Notes: generated by a model from the sequence alone, not told the origin. A DNA stretch of 7,574 bases from JBAYSY01 sp041675885 (GCA_041675885.1 JBAYSY010000073.1:1-7574); one strand, 5' to 3'; positions 1 through 5,880 are shown, counted from the first letter of the stretch. Numbers and translations: made by a program.

Positions 1-97
1 CAAGCCGGGCAAGGTCATCGTGATCGCCATCGCCCGGAAGATCCTTACCATCGCCAATGCCATCCTGCGCGATGGCCAGCCCTTCAGGCCCGCATGA
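1..97 (+). CDS. IS110-family transposase, C-terminal end (partial)
   Basis: Reading from base 2, an open frame of 31 codons ends at TGA 95-97; the 5' part lies outside the window. The peptide contains a run close to RKILTIANAILRDGQPF. This resembles the conserved C-terminus of IS110/IS116-type transposases (Transposase_20 region), where an arginine-lysine pair is followed by a hydrophobic helix with the pattern LxIxNAxLRDGxPW. These enzymes combine a DEDD RuvC-like catalytic domain with this C-terminal domain and recombine DNA guided by an element-encoded RNA. Neither catalytic domain can be checked here. The gene points toward the minus-strand operon and is convergent with it. The family assignment is from recognition of a short tail, so it is fairly but not fully secure, and the IS110 versus IS1111 subgroup cannot be decided. 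Confidence 0.75.
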   Translation, partial: KPGKVIVIAIARKILTIANAILRDGQPFRPA

Positions 98-191
98 TCT
101 CCACAGTTGCCCGGGCGGCCGCTATTGCAACGTTGCGGCATGCTCTGAGCCTGGGGTATTCGGCACCATAAACTGCCAGATGACAATCGTA

Positions 192-219
192 GCAGCGGCC
201 CCCCGCGGTCGGCCGCTGC
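192..219. repeat. 9-bp inverted repeat downstream of transposase
   Basis: GCAGCGGCC (192-200) and GGCCGCTGC (211-219) are perfect complements around a 10-base loop. It starts 95 bases after the transposase stop. No T-run follows on the + strand, so it is a weak candidate for an intrinsic terminator. It could equally be a structural part of an IS110-type non-coding RNA or of the IS end. Confidence 0.5.
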
Positions 220-247
220 CCTCTGTTGTGTGGGAAGGCGGGCGGGT

Positions 248-267
248 GGTGGGCGGAATCGCCCACC
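248..267. repeat. REP-like palindrome (GGTGGGCG/CGCCCACC)
   Basis: Perfect 8-bp arms, GGTGGGCG (248-255) and CGCCCACC (260-267), enclose the loop GAAT. Read on the minus strand, the right-hand arm is preceded by GTAG-like flanking sequence. This style of TAGGGTGGGC palindrome recurs in intergenic regions of many bacterial genomes, including alphaproteobacteria. I infer a dispersed repeat from memory of that pattern; copy number cannot be tested within one window. Confidence 0.4.
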
Positions 268-431
268 CTACCGGGCAGGAACCAAACCCGAAATCCTGCC
301 TCCTGTGCTCGAAATCAAGGCGTATCAGCGCCGCCGGGCAGTGGTCCATCCGCCCCGGCTGGCGAAATCAACCAACCCGGCCAGCGGACATTGCCGCGAC
401 CGCCGCCCGGACACGGCACCTCCGACCCCCA

Positions 432-457
432 CGGGCGGGGAGCCGTCTCCCCGCCCG
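432..457 (-). terminator. Perfect 11-bp hairpin ending the operon
   Basis: Arms CGGGCGGGGAG (432-442) and CTCCCCGCCCG (447-457) pair perfectly around a 4-base loop. It begins 14 bases after the stop of the binding-protein gene. There is no long U-tract on the minus-strand side (a single T, then G-rich sequence), which is common for terminators in GC-rich alphaproteobacteria but leaves the call short of certain. Because the stem is symmetrical it could also stop transcripts arriving from the insertion element on the + strand. Confidence 0.6.
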
Positions 458-471
458 CAAGGTCGCGCCGT

Positions 472-1455
472 TCAGTCGGCCAGCGCCCTGTCGGTGATCG
501 CCAGCGTATAGGCCCCCTCGGGCACCTGCGAGATCACCGGGTCCGAGCCGCCCGCCAGCAGCGTCGCCACCGTGCGCTCATAGTCCGCCACGTCCAGCGC
601 GCCGTTGGAGCCGGCGGTCAGCTTGGCCACCTCGCTCATCATGCGGACCTGGTGCTGCTCGGTCTGCGCGCCGGCCTCGTCATGGTCGAGCACGATCATT
701 GCCGCTTCCTCGGGGTTCTCCTCGGCCCATTTCCAGCCCTTCATCGAGGCGCGGACAAAGCGGGCCATGCGGTCCTGAAACGCGGGATCGGACAGGCGGT
801 CCTCAAGCACCCAGAGTCCGTCTTCCAGCGTGGCGACGCCGTGATCCTCATACTTGAAGGTGATGAGATCGTCCTCGGAGATGCCCGCGTCGATCACCTG
901 CCAGTATTCGTTGTAGGTCATGACCGAGATGCAATCGGCCTGACGCTGCAACAGCGGATCGACGTTGAAACCCTGTTTCAGCACCTCGACCCCGTCGGCG
1001 CCCCCTTCGGTCGGGATGCCGAGATGCGCCATCCACGACAGGAACGGGTATTCGTTGCCGAAGAACCACACGCCGAGGGTGCGGCCGGGGAAGTCCTCCG
1101 GCCCGGTCACGCCCGATTCCTTGAGGCAGGTCAGCATCATGCCCGAGGACTTGAACGGCTGGGCGATGTTCACCAGCGGCAACCCGGCCTCGCGCGCGGC
1201 CAGCGCCGCGGGCATCCAGTCGACGATCACATCGGCGGTGCCACCGGCGATCACCTGCGGCGGGGCCACGTCGGGGCCGCCGGGGCGGATGGTGACGTTC
1301 AGCCCCTCCTCCTCGTAGAAACCCTGCTCCAGCGCCACGTAATAGCCGCCGAACTGTGCCTGCGTCACCCATTTGAGTTGCAGGGTGACATCATCGGCCC
1401 ATGCCGGGCCGGAACACAGCGCCGCGAGGGCGGCCCCTGTCATCAGTTTCTTCAT
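472..1455 (-). CDS. ABC transporter substrate-binding protein, NMT1/THI5 family
   Basis: A 327-residue periplasmic solute-binding protein of the NMT1/THI5-like group, which also contains ThiY-type binders of hydroxymethylpyrimidine precursors and SsuA/TauA-like proteins. Residues 1-20 form a Sec signal peptide (MKK, hydrophobic core, AWA before DD), with no proper lipobox, so the mature protein should be soluble. The segment at 23-51 (beta strand, then GGYYVALEQGFYEEEGL) is the family's typical opening, followed by PGGPDVAPPQVIAGG (58-72). The start is fixed by a near-ideal ribosome site, AAGGAGGT, 6 bases before ATG. It is the last gene of the operon, 27 bases after permease 2. Its placement with dihydropyrimidinase and a carbamoyl-amide hydrolase suggests a pyrimidine, dihydropyrimidine or hydantoin ligand; this is inference. 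The family is certain, the ligand is not. Confidence 0.9.
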   Translation of the reverse strand: MKKLMTGAALAALCSGPAWADDVTLQLKWVTQAQFGGYYVALEQGFYEEEGLNVTIRPGGPDVAPPQVIAGGTADVIVDWMPAALAAREAGLPLVNIAQPFKSSGMMLTCLKESGVTGPEDFPGRTLGVWFFGNEYPFLSWMAHLGIPTEGGADGVEVLKQGFNVDPLLQRQADCISVMTYNEYWQVIDAGISEDDLITFKYEDHGVATLEDGLWVLEDRLSDPAFQDRMARFVRASMKGWKWAEENPEEAAMIVLDHDEAGAQTEQHQVRMMSEVAKLTAGSNGALDVADYERTVATLLAGGSDPVISQVPEGAYTLAITDRALAD

Positions 1456-1461
1456 GGTCGT

Positions 1462-1469
1462 ACCTCCTT
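1462..1469 (-). promoter_or_regulatory. Strong Shine-Dalgarno site of the binding-protein gene
   Basis: On the minus strand AAGGAGGT lies 6 bases upstream of the ATG at 1455. It is the best anti-16S match of any gene start in the window. High translation of the binding protein relative to the membrane subunits fits the usual stoichiometry of ABC importers. Confidence 0.8.
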
Positions 1470-1476
1470 GTTGCCG

Positions 1477-1491
1477 GGCCGCTCAGCGGCC
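1477..1491 (-). repeat. Hairpin with the permease 2 stop codon in its loop
   Basis: On the minus strand GGCCGC, then TGA, then GCGGCC forms a perfect 6-bp stem (7 bp around a single base if the flanking A and T also pair). The TGA in the loop is the stop codon of permease 2. It sits 7 bases upstream of the Shine-Dalgarno site of the binding-protein gene. Small intercistronic stem-loops before binding-protein genes are known to stabilise the adjacent message in other ABC operons; that role here is inferred. Confidence 0.55.
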
Positions 1492-2457
1492 TCTCTGTGA
1501 CGGGTGCCAGAAGGTCACCCGCTTTTCGATGAATGCCACGAGGCCGTAGAAGGCCGATCCGGCGAGCGCCGCCACCGCGATCTCGGCCCATACCATGTCG
1601 AGGCCGAGCCGCCCGACCTCGGTCGAGATGCGGAACCCCATGCCGCGCGTCGGGCTGCCGAAGAATTCGGCGACGATCGCCCCGATCAGCGCCAGCGTGG
1701 TGGCGATCTTCAACCCGTTGAACACGAAGGGCATCGCTGCCGGGATGCGCAGTTTCACAAGGGTCTGCCAGTATCCGGCGCTGTAGGTGGCCATGAGGTC
1801 GCGCTGCATCGGTTCGGTCGCCTTCAGCCCCTCGACCGAATTGACCAGCATCGGGAAGAACACCATGACCACCACGACCGCCGCCTTCGACTGCCAGTCG
1901 AAGCCGAACCACATGACAAGGATCGGCGCGATGCCGACGATGGGCAGCGCGGCGATGAAGTTGCCCACCGGCAGCAGCCCCCGTTGCAGGAAGGGCGAGC
2001 GGTCGATCAGGACCGCGATCAGGAAGGCGGCGGAACAGCCGATCAGATAGCCCGAAAGCGCCCCCTTGAGGATCGTCTGCACGAAGTCGATCCAGAGGAT
2101 GTCGAGGCTGGCGGCGAAGCGCGCGGCGATGGCCGAGGGCGCGGGCAGCAGCACCGCCGGCACGGAATAAAGCCGCACCGCAAGTTCCCAAAGCAACAGC
2201 AGCGTGGCGCCGAACAGCAGCGTGACCAGTGCGCGGACCAGCGCCGAGGGCGGCGGCCGTGCCGCAAGCCAGGCGTTCGCCAGCCAGATCCCGACCCAGA
2301 TCGCCGCCAGCGCGGCGCTGCGCGGATCGGTCAGGATCGCCGCCAGCGTCCCGCGCATCCCGGGGCTGACCAGGGCGGCCACCGCGGCAAGCGCCGCCAG
2401 CGCCGCCAGCCCGACGCCCACCGGCCGGGCCCAATGGGGGCGGGGCGCGGCGCTCAT
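1483..2457 (-). CDS. ABC transporter permease 2 (SsuC/TauC/ThiX-like)
   Basis: A 324-residue inner-membrane subunit of the BPD_transp_1 fold. The conserved permease core starts near residue 75 with a membrane helix, then the loop LPAPSAIAARF (104-114), and helices at about 126-150, 164-185 and 192-210. The cytoplasmic EAA-type coupling motif spans about 220-250 (RDLMATYSAGYW, then KLRIPAAMPF). The C-terminal helix is at about 292-312. Ahead of the core are two extra hydrophobic segments (about 11-30 and 48-67) that most members of this family lack. The ATG overlaps the TGA of permease 1 as ATGA, indicating translational coupling; this start is preferred to upstream in-frame starts lying inside the permease 1 gene. 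It should form a heterodimer with permease 1, energised by the ATPase encoded upstream. Confidence 0.88.
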   Translation of the reverse strand: MSAAPRPHWARPVGVGLAALAALAAVAALVSPGMRGTLAAILTDPRSAALAAIWVGIWLANAWLAARPPPSALVRALVTLLFGATLLLLWELAVRLYSVPAVLLPAPSAIAARFAASLDILWIDFVQTILKGALSGYLIGCSAAFLIAVLIDRSPFLQRGLLPVGNFIAALPIVGIAPILVMWFGFDWQSKAAVVVVMVFFPMLVNSVEGLKATEPMQRDLMATYSAGYWQTLVKLRIPAAMPFVFNGLKIATTLALIGAIVAEFFGSPTRGMGFRISTEVGRLGLDMVWAEIAVAALAGSAFYGLVAFIEKRVTFWHPSQRGR

Positions 2458-3347
2458 TGGGCCATTCCCATGCGGGTCAGCGTCATCCGCTGCACCGCGC
2501 CGATCACGCCGACCATCGTGGCGGCAAGGATCGCCGCCACGAGCAGCGTGGCCCAGATCTGGATGGTCTGGCCGTAATAGCTGCCCGCCAGAAGCCGCGT
2601 GCCCAGCCCGGCGCCGCCCAGCGGCAGTTCGGCCACGATGGTGCCGACCAGCGAGGCGGCGATCCCCACCTTCAGCGAGGCGAACAGATAGGGCATGGAC
2701 GCGGGCATCCGCAGCTTCCACAGCGCCTGGAACGAGCTGGCGCTGTAGGTGCGCAGCAGGTCCATCTGCATCGCGTCGGGGCTGCGCAGCCCCTTGACCA
2801 TGCCGACCACCACCGGAAAGAACGACAGGTAGGCGGCGATGATCGCCTTGGGCACCAGCCCGGAAATGCCGATCGAGTTCAGCACCACGATGATCATCGG
2901 TGCGATGGCGACGATGGGGATGGTCTGGCTGGCGATGGCCCAGGGCATCACGCTCATGTCGGTGGCGCGGTCGTGGACGATGCCGATGGCCAGCAATATG
3001 CCGAACCCCGCCCCGAAGGCGAAGCCGAGGAAGGTGGCCGACAGCGTGACCAGCCCGTGATGCACCAGGCTGCGGTTTGACAGCGACCCCGACTGGACGA
3101 TGCCCCGGCGGCTGTGGACCTCTTCGGTCCATGTGAGCGCGTGCAGTTCCAAGAGCACCTGATGCGGTGCGGGCAGGCGCGGCCGGTCCTGCGCCAGCGT
3201 GTCGGCGACGATATCGGCGAAGCTGACCTCGATCCCGGCCCGCGCCGCCTGATCGCGGGTCCATTGCGCGTTCATCCAGACGGCGGCCAGATACCAGACC
3301 ACCATGATCGCCGCGACGACGCCGAGAACCGGGATCGCGTTACGCAT
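2454..3347 (-). CDS. ABC transporter permease 1 (SsuC/TauC/ThiX-like)
   Basis: A 297-residue inner-membrane permease of the BPD_transp_1 fold. Helix 1 covers about 5-23. A long hydrophilic stretch of roughly 70 residues follows (about 25-95, including RLPAPHQVLLELHAL at 57-71), longer than in simple SsuC/TauC relatives. The core helices lie at about 96-124, 134-158, 162-185, 225-240 and 262-285. The EAA-type motif that docks on the ATPase is at about 196-225 (DLLRTYSASSFQALWKLRMP). The start ATG lies 11 bases after the ATPase stop, and the GAGGGGGGA tract overlapping that stop serves as the ribosome site. The gene ends in an ATGA overlap with permease 2. Two distinct permease genes instead of one imply a heterodimeric channel. 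Confidence 0.88.
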   Translation of the reverse strand: MRNAIPVLGVVAAIMVVWYLAAVWMNAQWTRDQAARAGIEVSFADIVADTLAQDRPRLPAPHQVLLELHALTWTEEVHSRRGIVQSGSLSNRSLVHHGLVTLSATFLGFAFGAGFGILLAIGIVHDRATDMSVMPWAIASQTIPIVAIAPMIIVVLNSIGISGLVPKAIIAAYLSFFPVVVGMVKGLRSPDAMQMDLLRTYSASSFQALWKLRMPASMPYLFASLKVGIAASLVGTIVAELPLGGAGLGTRLLAGSYYGQTIQIWATLLVAAILAATMVGVIGAVQRMTLTRMGMAQ

Positions 3348-3358
3348 CTTGTCCCCCC

Positions 3359-4156
3359 TCAGTCATCGAGATGCCCCGCCCGCAGCCCCTCGCGCACCCG
3401 GTGGGCGATGGCGATGAATTCGGGCGTGTCGCGGATCTCTAGGGGCCGCTCGCGCGGGAGCGGGCTGTCGATCACGTCGGTGATCCGGCCGGGGCGGGGC
3501 GACATCACCACGATCCTTGTGGACAGATAGACCGCCTCGGGGATCGAATGGGTGACGAAGCCGATGGTCTTTCCGGTCGCGGCCCAGAGCTTCAGGAGTT
3601 CCTCGTTCAGCCGGTCGCGCACGATCTCGTCCAGCGCGCCGAAGGGTTCGTCCATCAGCAGGATGTCGGCGTCGAAGGCGAGCGCGCGGGCGATGCTGGC
3701 GCGCTGCTGCATCCCCCCGGAAAGCTGCCACGGAAACTTGCGGCCGAACCCGTCGAGTTCCACCAGCGACAGCACTTTTTCAACCCGAGCCTGCTGTTCG
3801 GCGCGGGAATAGCCCATGATCTCCAGCGGCAGTTTCACATTTCCCGCAATCGTCCGCCACGGGTAAAGCCCGGCGGCCTGGAACACATAGCCGTAGGCGC
3901 GGGCGCGGCGGGCCTCATCGGGGGTCATGCCGTTGACGGTCAGCGTGCCCTCGGTCGGGTGCTCCAGCGCCGCGATGGCGCGCAGGAGCGTGGTCTTGCC
4001 GCAGCCCGAGGGGCCGATGAAGCTGACGAAATCGCCCTTGCCGATGCTCAGGTTCACGTCCTTGAGCGCATGGACCGGCCCGTCCGCGGTCTCGAACGTC
4101 AGCCCGACGCCGCGCGCCTCGATCACGGCGGAGGGTGTGTTCATCGTGTCCTTCAT
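3359..4156 (-). CDS. ABC transporter ATP-binding protein (SsuB/TauB/ThiZ-like)
   Basis: A 265-residue importer ATPase with every nucleotide-binding motif intact: Walker A GPSGCGKT (48-55), Q-loop glutamine in YVFQ (93), ABC signature LSGGMQQR (145-152), Walker B ILLMDEP (165-171), D-loop ALDE and switch histidine in VTHS (203). The VFQAAGLYPWRT stretch and the LWAATGKTIGFVTHSIPEA segment are typical of the nitrate/sulfonate/taurine/hydroxymethylpyrimidine importer class. It hydrolyses ATP on the cytoplasmic face to drive the two permeases. The chosen ATG at 4156 overlaps the TGA of the preceding miniprotein as ATGA and has GGGAG 6 bases upstream. A second in-frame ATG at 4144 with AAGGA 4 bases upstream is a possible alternative, giving 261 residues. 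Confidence 0.93.
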   Translation of the reverse strand: MKDTMNTPSAVIEARGVGLTFETADGPVHALKDVNLSIGKGDFVSFIGPSGCGKTTLLRAIAALEHPTEGTLTVNGMTPDEARRARAYGYVFQAAGLYPWRTIAGNVKLPLEIMGYSRAEQQARVEKVLSLVELDGFGRKFPWQLSGGMQQRASIARALAFDADILLMDEPFGALDEIVRDRLNEELLKLWAATGKTIGFVTHSIPEAVYLSTRIVVMSPRPGRITDVIDSPLPRERPLEIRDTPEFIAIAHRVREGLRAGHLDD

Positions 4157-4296
4157 GCGTGGCTCCCGGCACCTGCCTGCCGCCGATCCGAATGGACCCA
4201 AAACGCCGCCAGCACCGCCGCGGTTCCTGCCGTGGACAGGAGTATCATCGGCACGAGCCGCCGGTCGATTCCCGTCTGTTCCGCGAGGGCCGCCAT
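4153..4296 (-). CDS. 47-residue single-helix membrane miniprotein, function unknown
   Basis: A short frame fills the whole gap between dihydropyrimidinase and the ATPase. Its ATG follows the dihydropyrimidinase TGA with no spacer (TGAATG), and its own TGA overlaps the ATPase ATG as ATGA. The peptide starts MAALAEQTGIDRRLVPM, continues with one hydrophobic helix (about residues 14-34, ending AAVLAAFWV), and finishes with a polar tail HSDRRQAGAGSHA. The RR pair before the helix and the charged tail fit a small bitopic inner-membrane protein. I do not recognise a family. Exact start-stop coupling on both sides argues that it is translated. Its position next to an ABC importer suggests, as inference only, an accessory or regulatory subunit of the transporter. 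It could alternatively be a translational spacer with little function of its own. Confidence 0.6.
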   Translation of the reverse strand: MAALAEQTGIDRRLVPMILLSTAGTAAVLAAFWVHSDRRQAGAGSHA

Positions 4297-5751
4297 TCAG
4301 ACCCCGCTCGCCGGAATGCCGCCGCGCGCGACCGGCCGCGGCGCGGTCAGCTCCTTCCATGCGGAAAGCGCCCGGTTCACCGGTCCCTGCGGGTTGCGGG
4401 CGACGAATTCGCCGTGGCCCTCCTGCCCGCGGAACTCGCCGTCCGCCACCGTCACCCGGCCCCGGCTCAGCACCCAGCGCGGCAGGCCCTTGACCTGCAT
4501 CCCCTCGAACACGTTGTAGTCGATGGCCGACTGCTGGCTGGCCGCCGCGATGGTCTTCTCCTTCTCCGGGTCCCAGACCACCAGATCGGCGTCGGCCCCC
4601 ACCAGCACCGCGCCCTTCTTCGGATACATCCCCATGATCTTGGCGATATTGGTCGAGGTGACGGCGACGAACTCGTTCGGCGTCAGCCGCCCGGTGCCGA
4701 CCCCGTGGGTCCAGAGCACCGGCATCCGGTCCTCTAGCCCGCCGGTGCCGTTGGGGATCTTGGTGAAATCGCCCACCCCGAACCGTTTCTGCTCGGTGGT
4801 GAAGGCGCAGTGGTCGGTGGCGACGACCGAAAGCGACCCGGCCTGAAGCCCGGCCCAGAGGCTCGCCTGATGCGCCTTGTCGCGGAACGGCGGCGACATC
4901 ACCCGGCGGGCGGCGTGGTCCCAGTCGGGGTGAAAATACTCGCTCTCGTCCAGCGTCAGGTGCTGGATCAGCGGCTCGCCCCAGACGCGCTTGCCTTGCT
5001 GGCGCGCGCGGCGGATCGCCTCGTGGCTCTCCTCGCAACTGGTATGCACGACATAAAGCGGCACCCCCGCCATGTCGGCGATCATGATGGCGCGGTTCGT
5101 CGCCTCGCCCTCGACCTGCGCGGGGCGGGAAAAGGCGTGCGCCTCCGGCCCGGTGTTGCCTTCGGCCAGCAGCCTGGCCGACAGTTCCGCCACCACGTCG
5201 CCGTTCTCGGCATGGACCATGGCGACGCCGCCCAACTCGCCCACCCGGCGGAAGCTGGCGAACAACTCGTCGTCGTTCACCATCAGCGCGCCCTTGTAGG
5301 CCATGAAATGCTTGAAGCTGGTGATGCCGCGCTCCACCACCGCCTGCATCTCGTCGAACACCTGCTGGCCCCACCATGTGATCGCCATGTGGTAGGAATA
5401 GTCGCAATGCGCCCGGCCCGACTTGTTGTGCCACATGCCCAGCGCGTCGAGCAGTCCCTGCCCCGGCGCGGGCAGGGCGAAGTCGATCACCATGGTCGTG
5501 CCGCCCGACAGCGCGGCGCGGGTGCCGGATTCGAAATCGTCGGTCGAATAGGTGCCCATGAAGGGCATTTCCAGATGGGTATGCGGGTCGATGCCGCCGG
5601 GCATGACATAGCAGCCGTCGGCGTCGAGAACCTCGTCCCCTGTCAGGCCGGGGCCGATGGCGGCGATCCTGCCCCCTTCGACCAGTACATCGGCCTTGTA
5701 GGTCAGGTCATGGGTGACGATGGTTCCGTTTCTGATGACTGTGCTGGGCAT
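4297..5751 (-). CDS. hydA: Dihydropyrimidinase / D-hydantoinase
   Basis: A 484-residue cyclic amidohydrolase that hydrolyses 5,6-dihydrouracil or dihydrothymine to the N-carbamoyl-beta-amino acid, and in many relatives 5-substituted hydantoins; cytosolic, binuclear zinc. The metal site is complete by family comparison: HTH (H57, H59), the carbamylated lysine in FMAYKG (K153), MVHAEN (H180), YVVHTS (H236) and ATDHC (D313). Substrate-contact residues are also present: SPPFR (S286) and NGTGG (N334). Length matches bacterial dihydropyrimidinases (about 460-490). The start at 5751 gives the canonical N-terminus (MPSTVIRNGTIVT) and has AGGGAG about 7 bases upstream. An in-frame ATG at 5862 lies inside a GC hairpin and would add a non-homologous arginine-rich leader, so it is rejected. 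The WGEPLIQHLTLDE form of the H264 region is the variant I associate with proteobacterial dihydropyrimidinases rather than plain hydantoinases. Confidence 0.93.
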   Translation of the reverse strand: MPSTVIRNGTIVTHDLTYKADVLVEGGRIAAIGPGLTGDEVLDADGCYVMPGGIDPHTHLEMPFMGTYSTDDFESGTRAALSGGTTMVIDFALPAPGQGLLDALGMWHNKSGRAHCDYSYHMAITWWGQQVFDEMQAVVERGITSFKHFMAYKGALMVNDDELFASFRRVGELGGVAMVHAENGDVVAELSARLLAEGNTGPEAHAFSRPAQVEGEATNRAIMIADMAGVPLYVVHTSCEESHEAIRRARQQGKRVWGEPLIQHLTLDESEYFHPDWDHAARRVMSPPFRDKAHQASLWAGLQAGSLSVVATDHCAFTTEQKRFGVGDFTKIPNGTGGLEDRMPVLWTHGVGTGRLTPNEFVAVTSTNIAKIMGMYPKKGAVLVGADADLVVWDPEKEKTIAAASQQSAIDYNVFEGMQVKGLPRWVLSRGRVTVADGEFRGQEGHGEFVARNPQGPVNRALSAWKELTAPRPVARGGIPASGV

Positions 5752-5814
5752 GGCCTTGCTCCCTGTCAGGGTGTTTTTCCCAATTTCTTCTGTCGTCAAA
5801 TATCCCGCGGGGGT

Positions 5815-5837
5815 CCGGGGGCGTCGCACGCCCCCGG
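5815..5837 (-). repeat. 10-bp hairpin, second of two in the spacer
   Basis: CCGGGGGCGT (5815-5824) pairs perfectly with ACGCCCCCGG (5828-5837) around a 3-base loop. In the minus-strand transcript it comes after the first stem and is followed by a GGGATATTTG tract. It may act as a partial terminator or an RNA-processing and stability barrier. Confidence 0.55.
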
Positions 5838-5846
5838 CGCGGGGGG

Positions 5847-5872
5847 CGCGGGGGGCGCGCAAGCCCCCCGCG
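5847..5872 (-). terminator. 10-bp hairpin right after the hydrolase stop
   Basis: CGCGGGGGGC (5847-5856) pairs perfectly with GCCCCCCGCG (5863-5872) around a 6-base loop, 8 bases downstream of the hydrolase stop. The identical 10-mer at 5838-5847 can pair with the same right arm, so two registers are possible. No U-tract follows. It may cause attenuation between the upstream genes and the dihydropyrimidinase-transporter block. Confidence 0.45.
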
Positions 5873-5880
5873 TTTCCGCC

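Larger units (their letters stand above)
98..431. other. Gene-free stretch, likely IS right end plus intergenic DNA
   Basis: About 330 bases between the transposase stop and the operon terminator. Open frames crossing it show no recognisable protein and look like the chance frames expected at this GC content. It holds a 10-base perfect palindrome at 127-136, a 9-bp inverted repeat at 192-219 and an 8-bp inverted repeat at 248-267. IS110-family elements lack long terminal inverted repeats, so the IS boundary cannot be placed by eye. The first 100 to 150 bases probably still belong to the element. The region 270-431 shows nothing I can interpret. Confidence 0.5.
5752..5880 (-). other. 129-base hairpin-rich spacer between hydrolase and dihydropyrimidinase
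   Basis: This spacer contains two successive strong stems, followed by an AT-richer stretch (about 5752-5805) leading to the dihydropyrimidinase ribosome site. The G-rich arm holds a tandem 9-base repeat, CGCGGGGGG, at 5838-5846 and 5847-5855. The junction resembles intergenic elements common in Rhodobacterales, where GC stems are followed by a GGGATATTT/GGAGTATTT-like sequence; that resemblance is from memory and untested here. Confidence 0.5.

Noticed and set aside
127..136. Perfect 10-base palindrome GCAACGTTGC as an operator
   Set aside because: No regulator gene or promoter is nearby and such a short palindrome is not significant alone; it is mentioned only as part of the possible IS end.
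57..511. Overlapping + strand open frames of about 90 to 150 codons after the transposase
   Set aside because: Their products are rich in P, R, S and G with no domain, and they run across hairpins and into the antisense of the binding-protein gene. They are what high GC content produces by chance.
2458..3264. Extended permease 2 start upstream of 2457
   Set aside because: The added residues are an out-of-frame reading of the permease 1 gene; the ATG at 2457 in the ATGA overlap gives a normal membrane permease.
4157..5434. Extended ATPase start giving a protein of about 690 residues
   Set aside because: The added part is an out-of-frame reading of dihydropyrimidinase and of the miniprotein; the true ABC domain begins just after 4156.
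5770..5799. Possible promoter for dihydropyrimidinase with TTGACG (minus strand, 5799-5794) as -35 box
   Set aside because: At 16 to 18 bases downstream there is only AAACAC-like sequence, a poor -10 match, so the promoter call is not supported.
5752..5862. Extended dihydropyrimidinase start at 5862 adding 37 residues
   Set aside because: The leader is arginine/proline-rich and encoded by the hairpin spacer, whereas the start at 5751 matches the family N-terminus and has a ribosome site.
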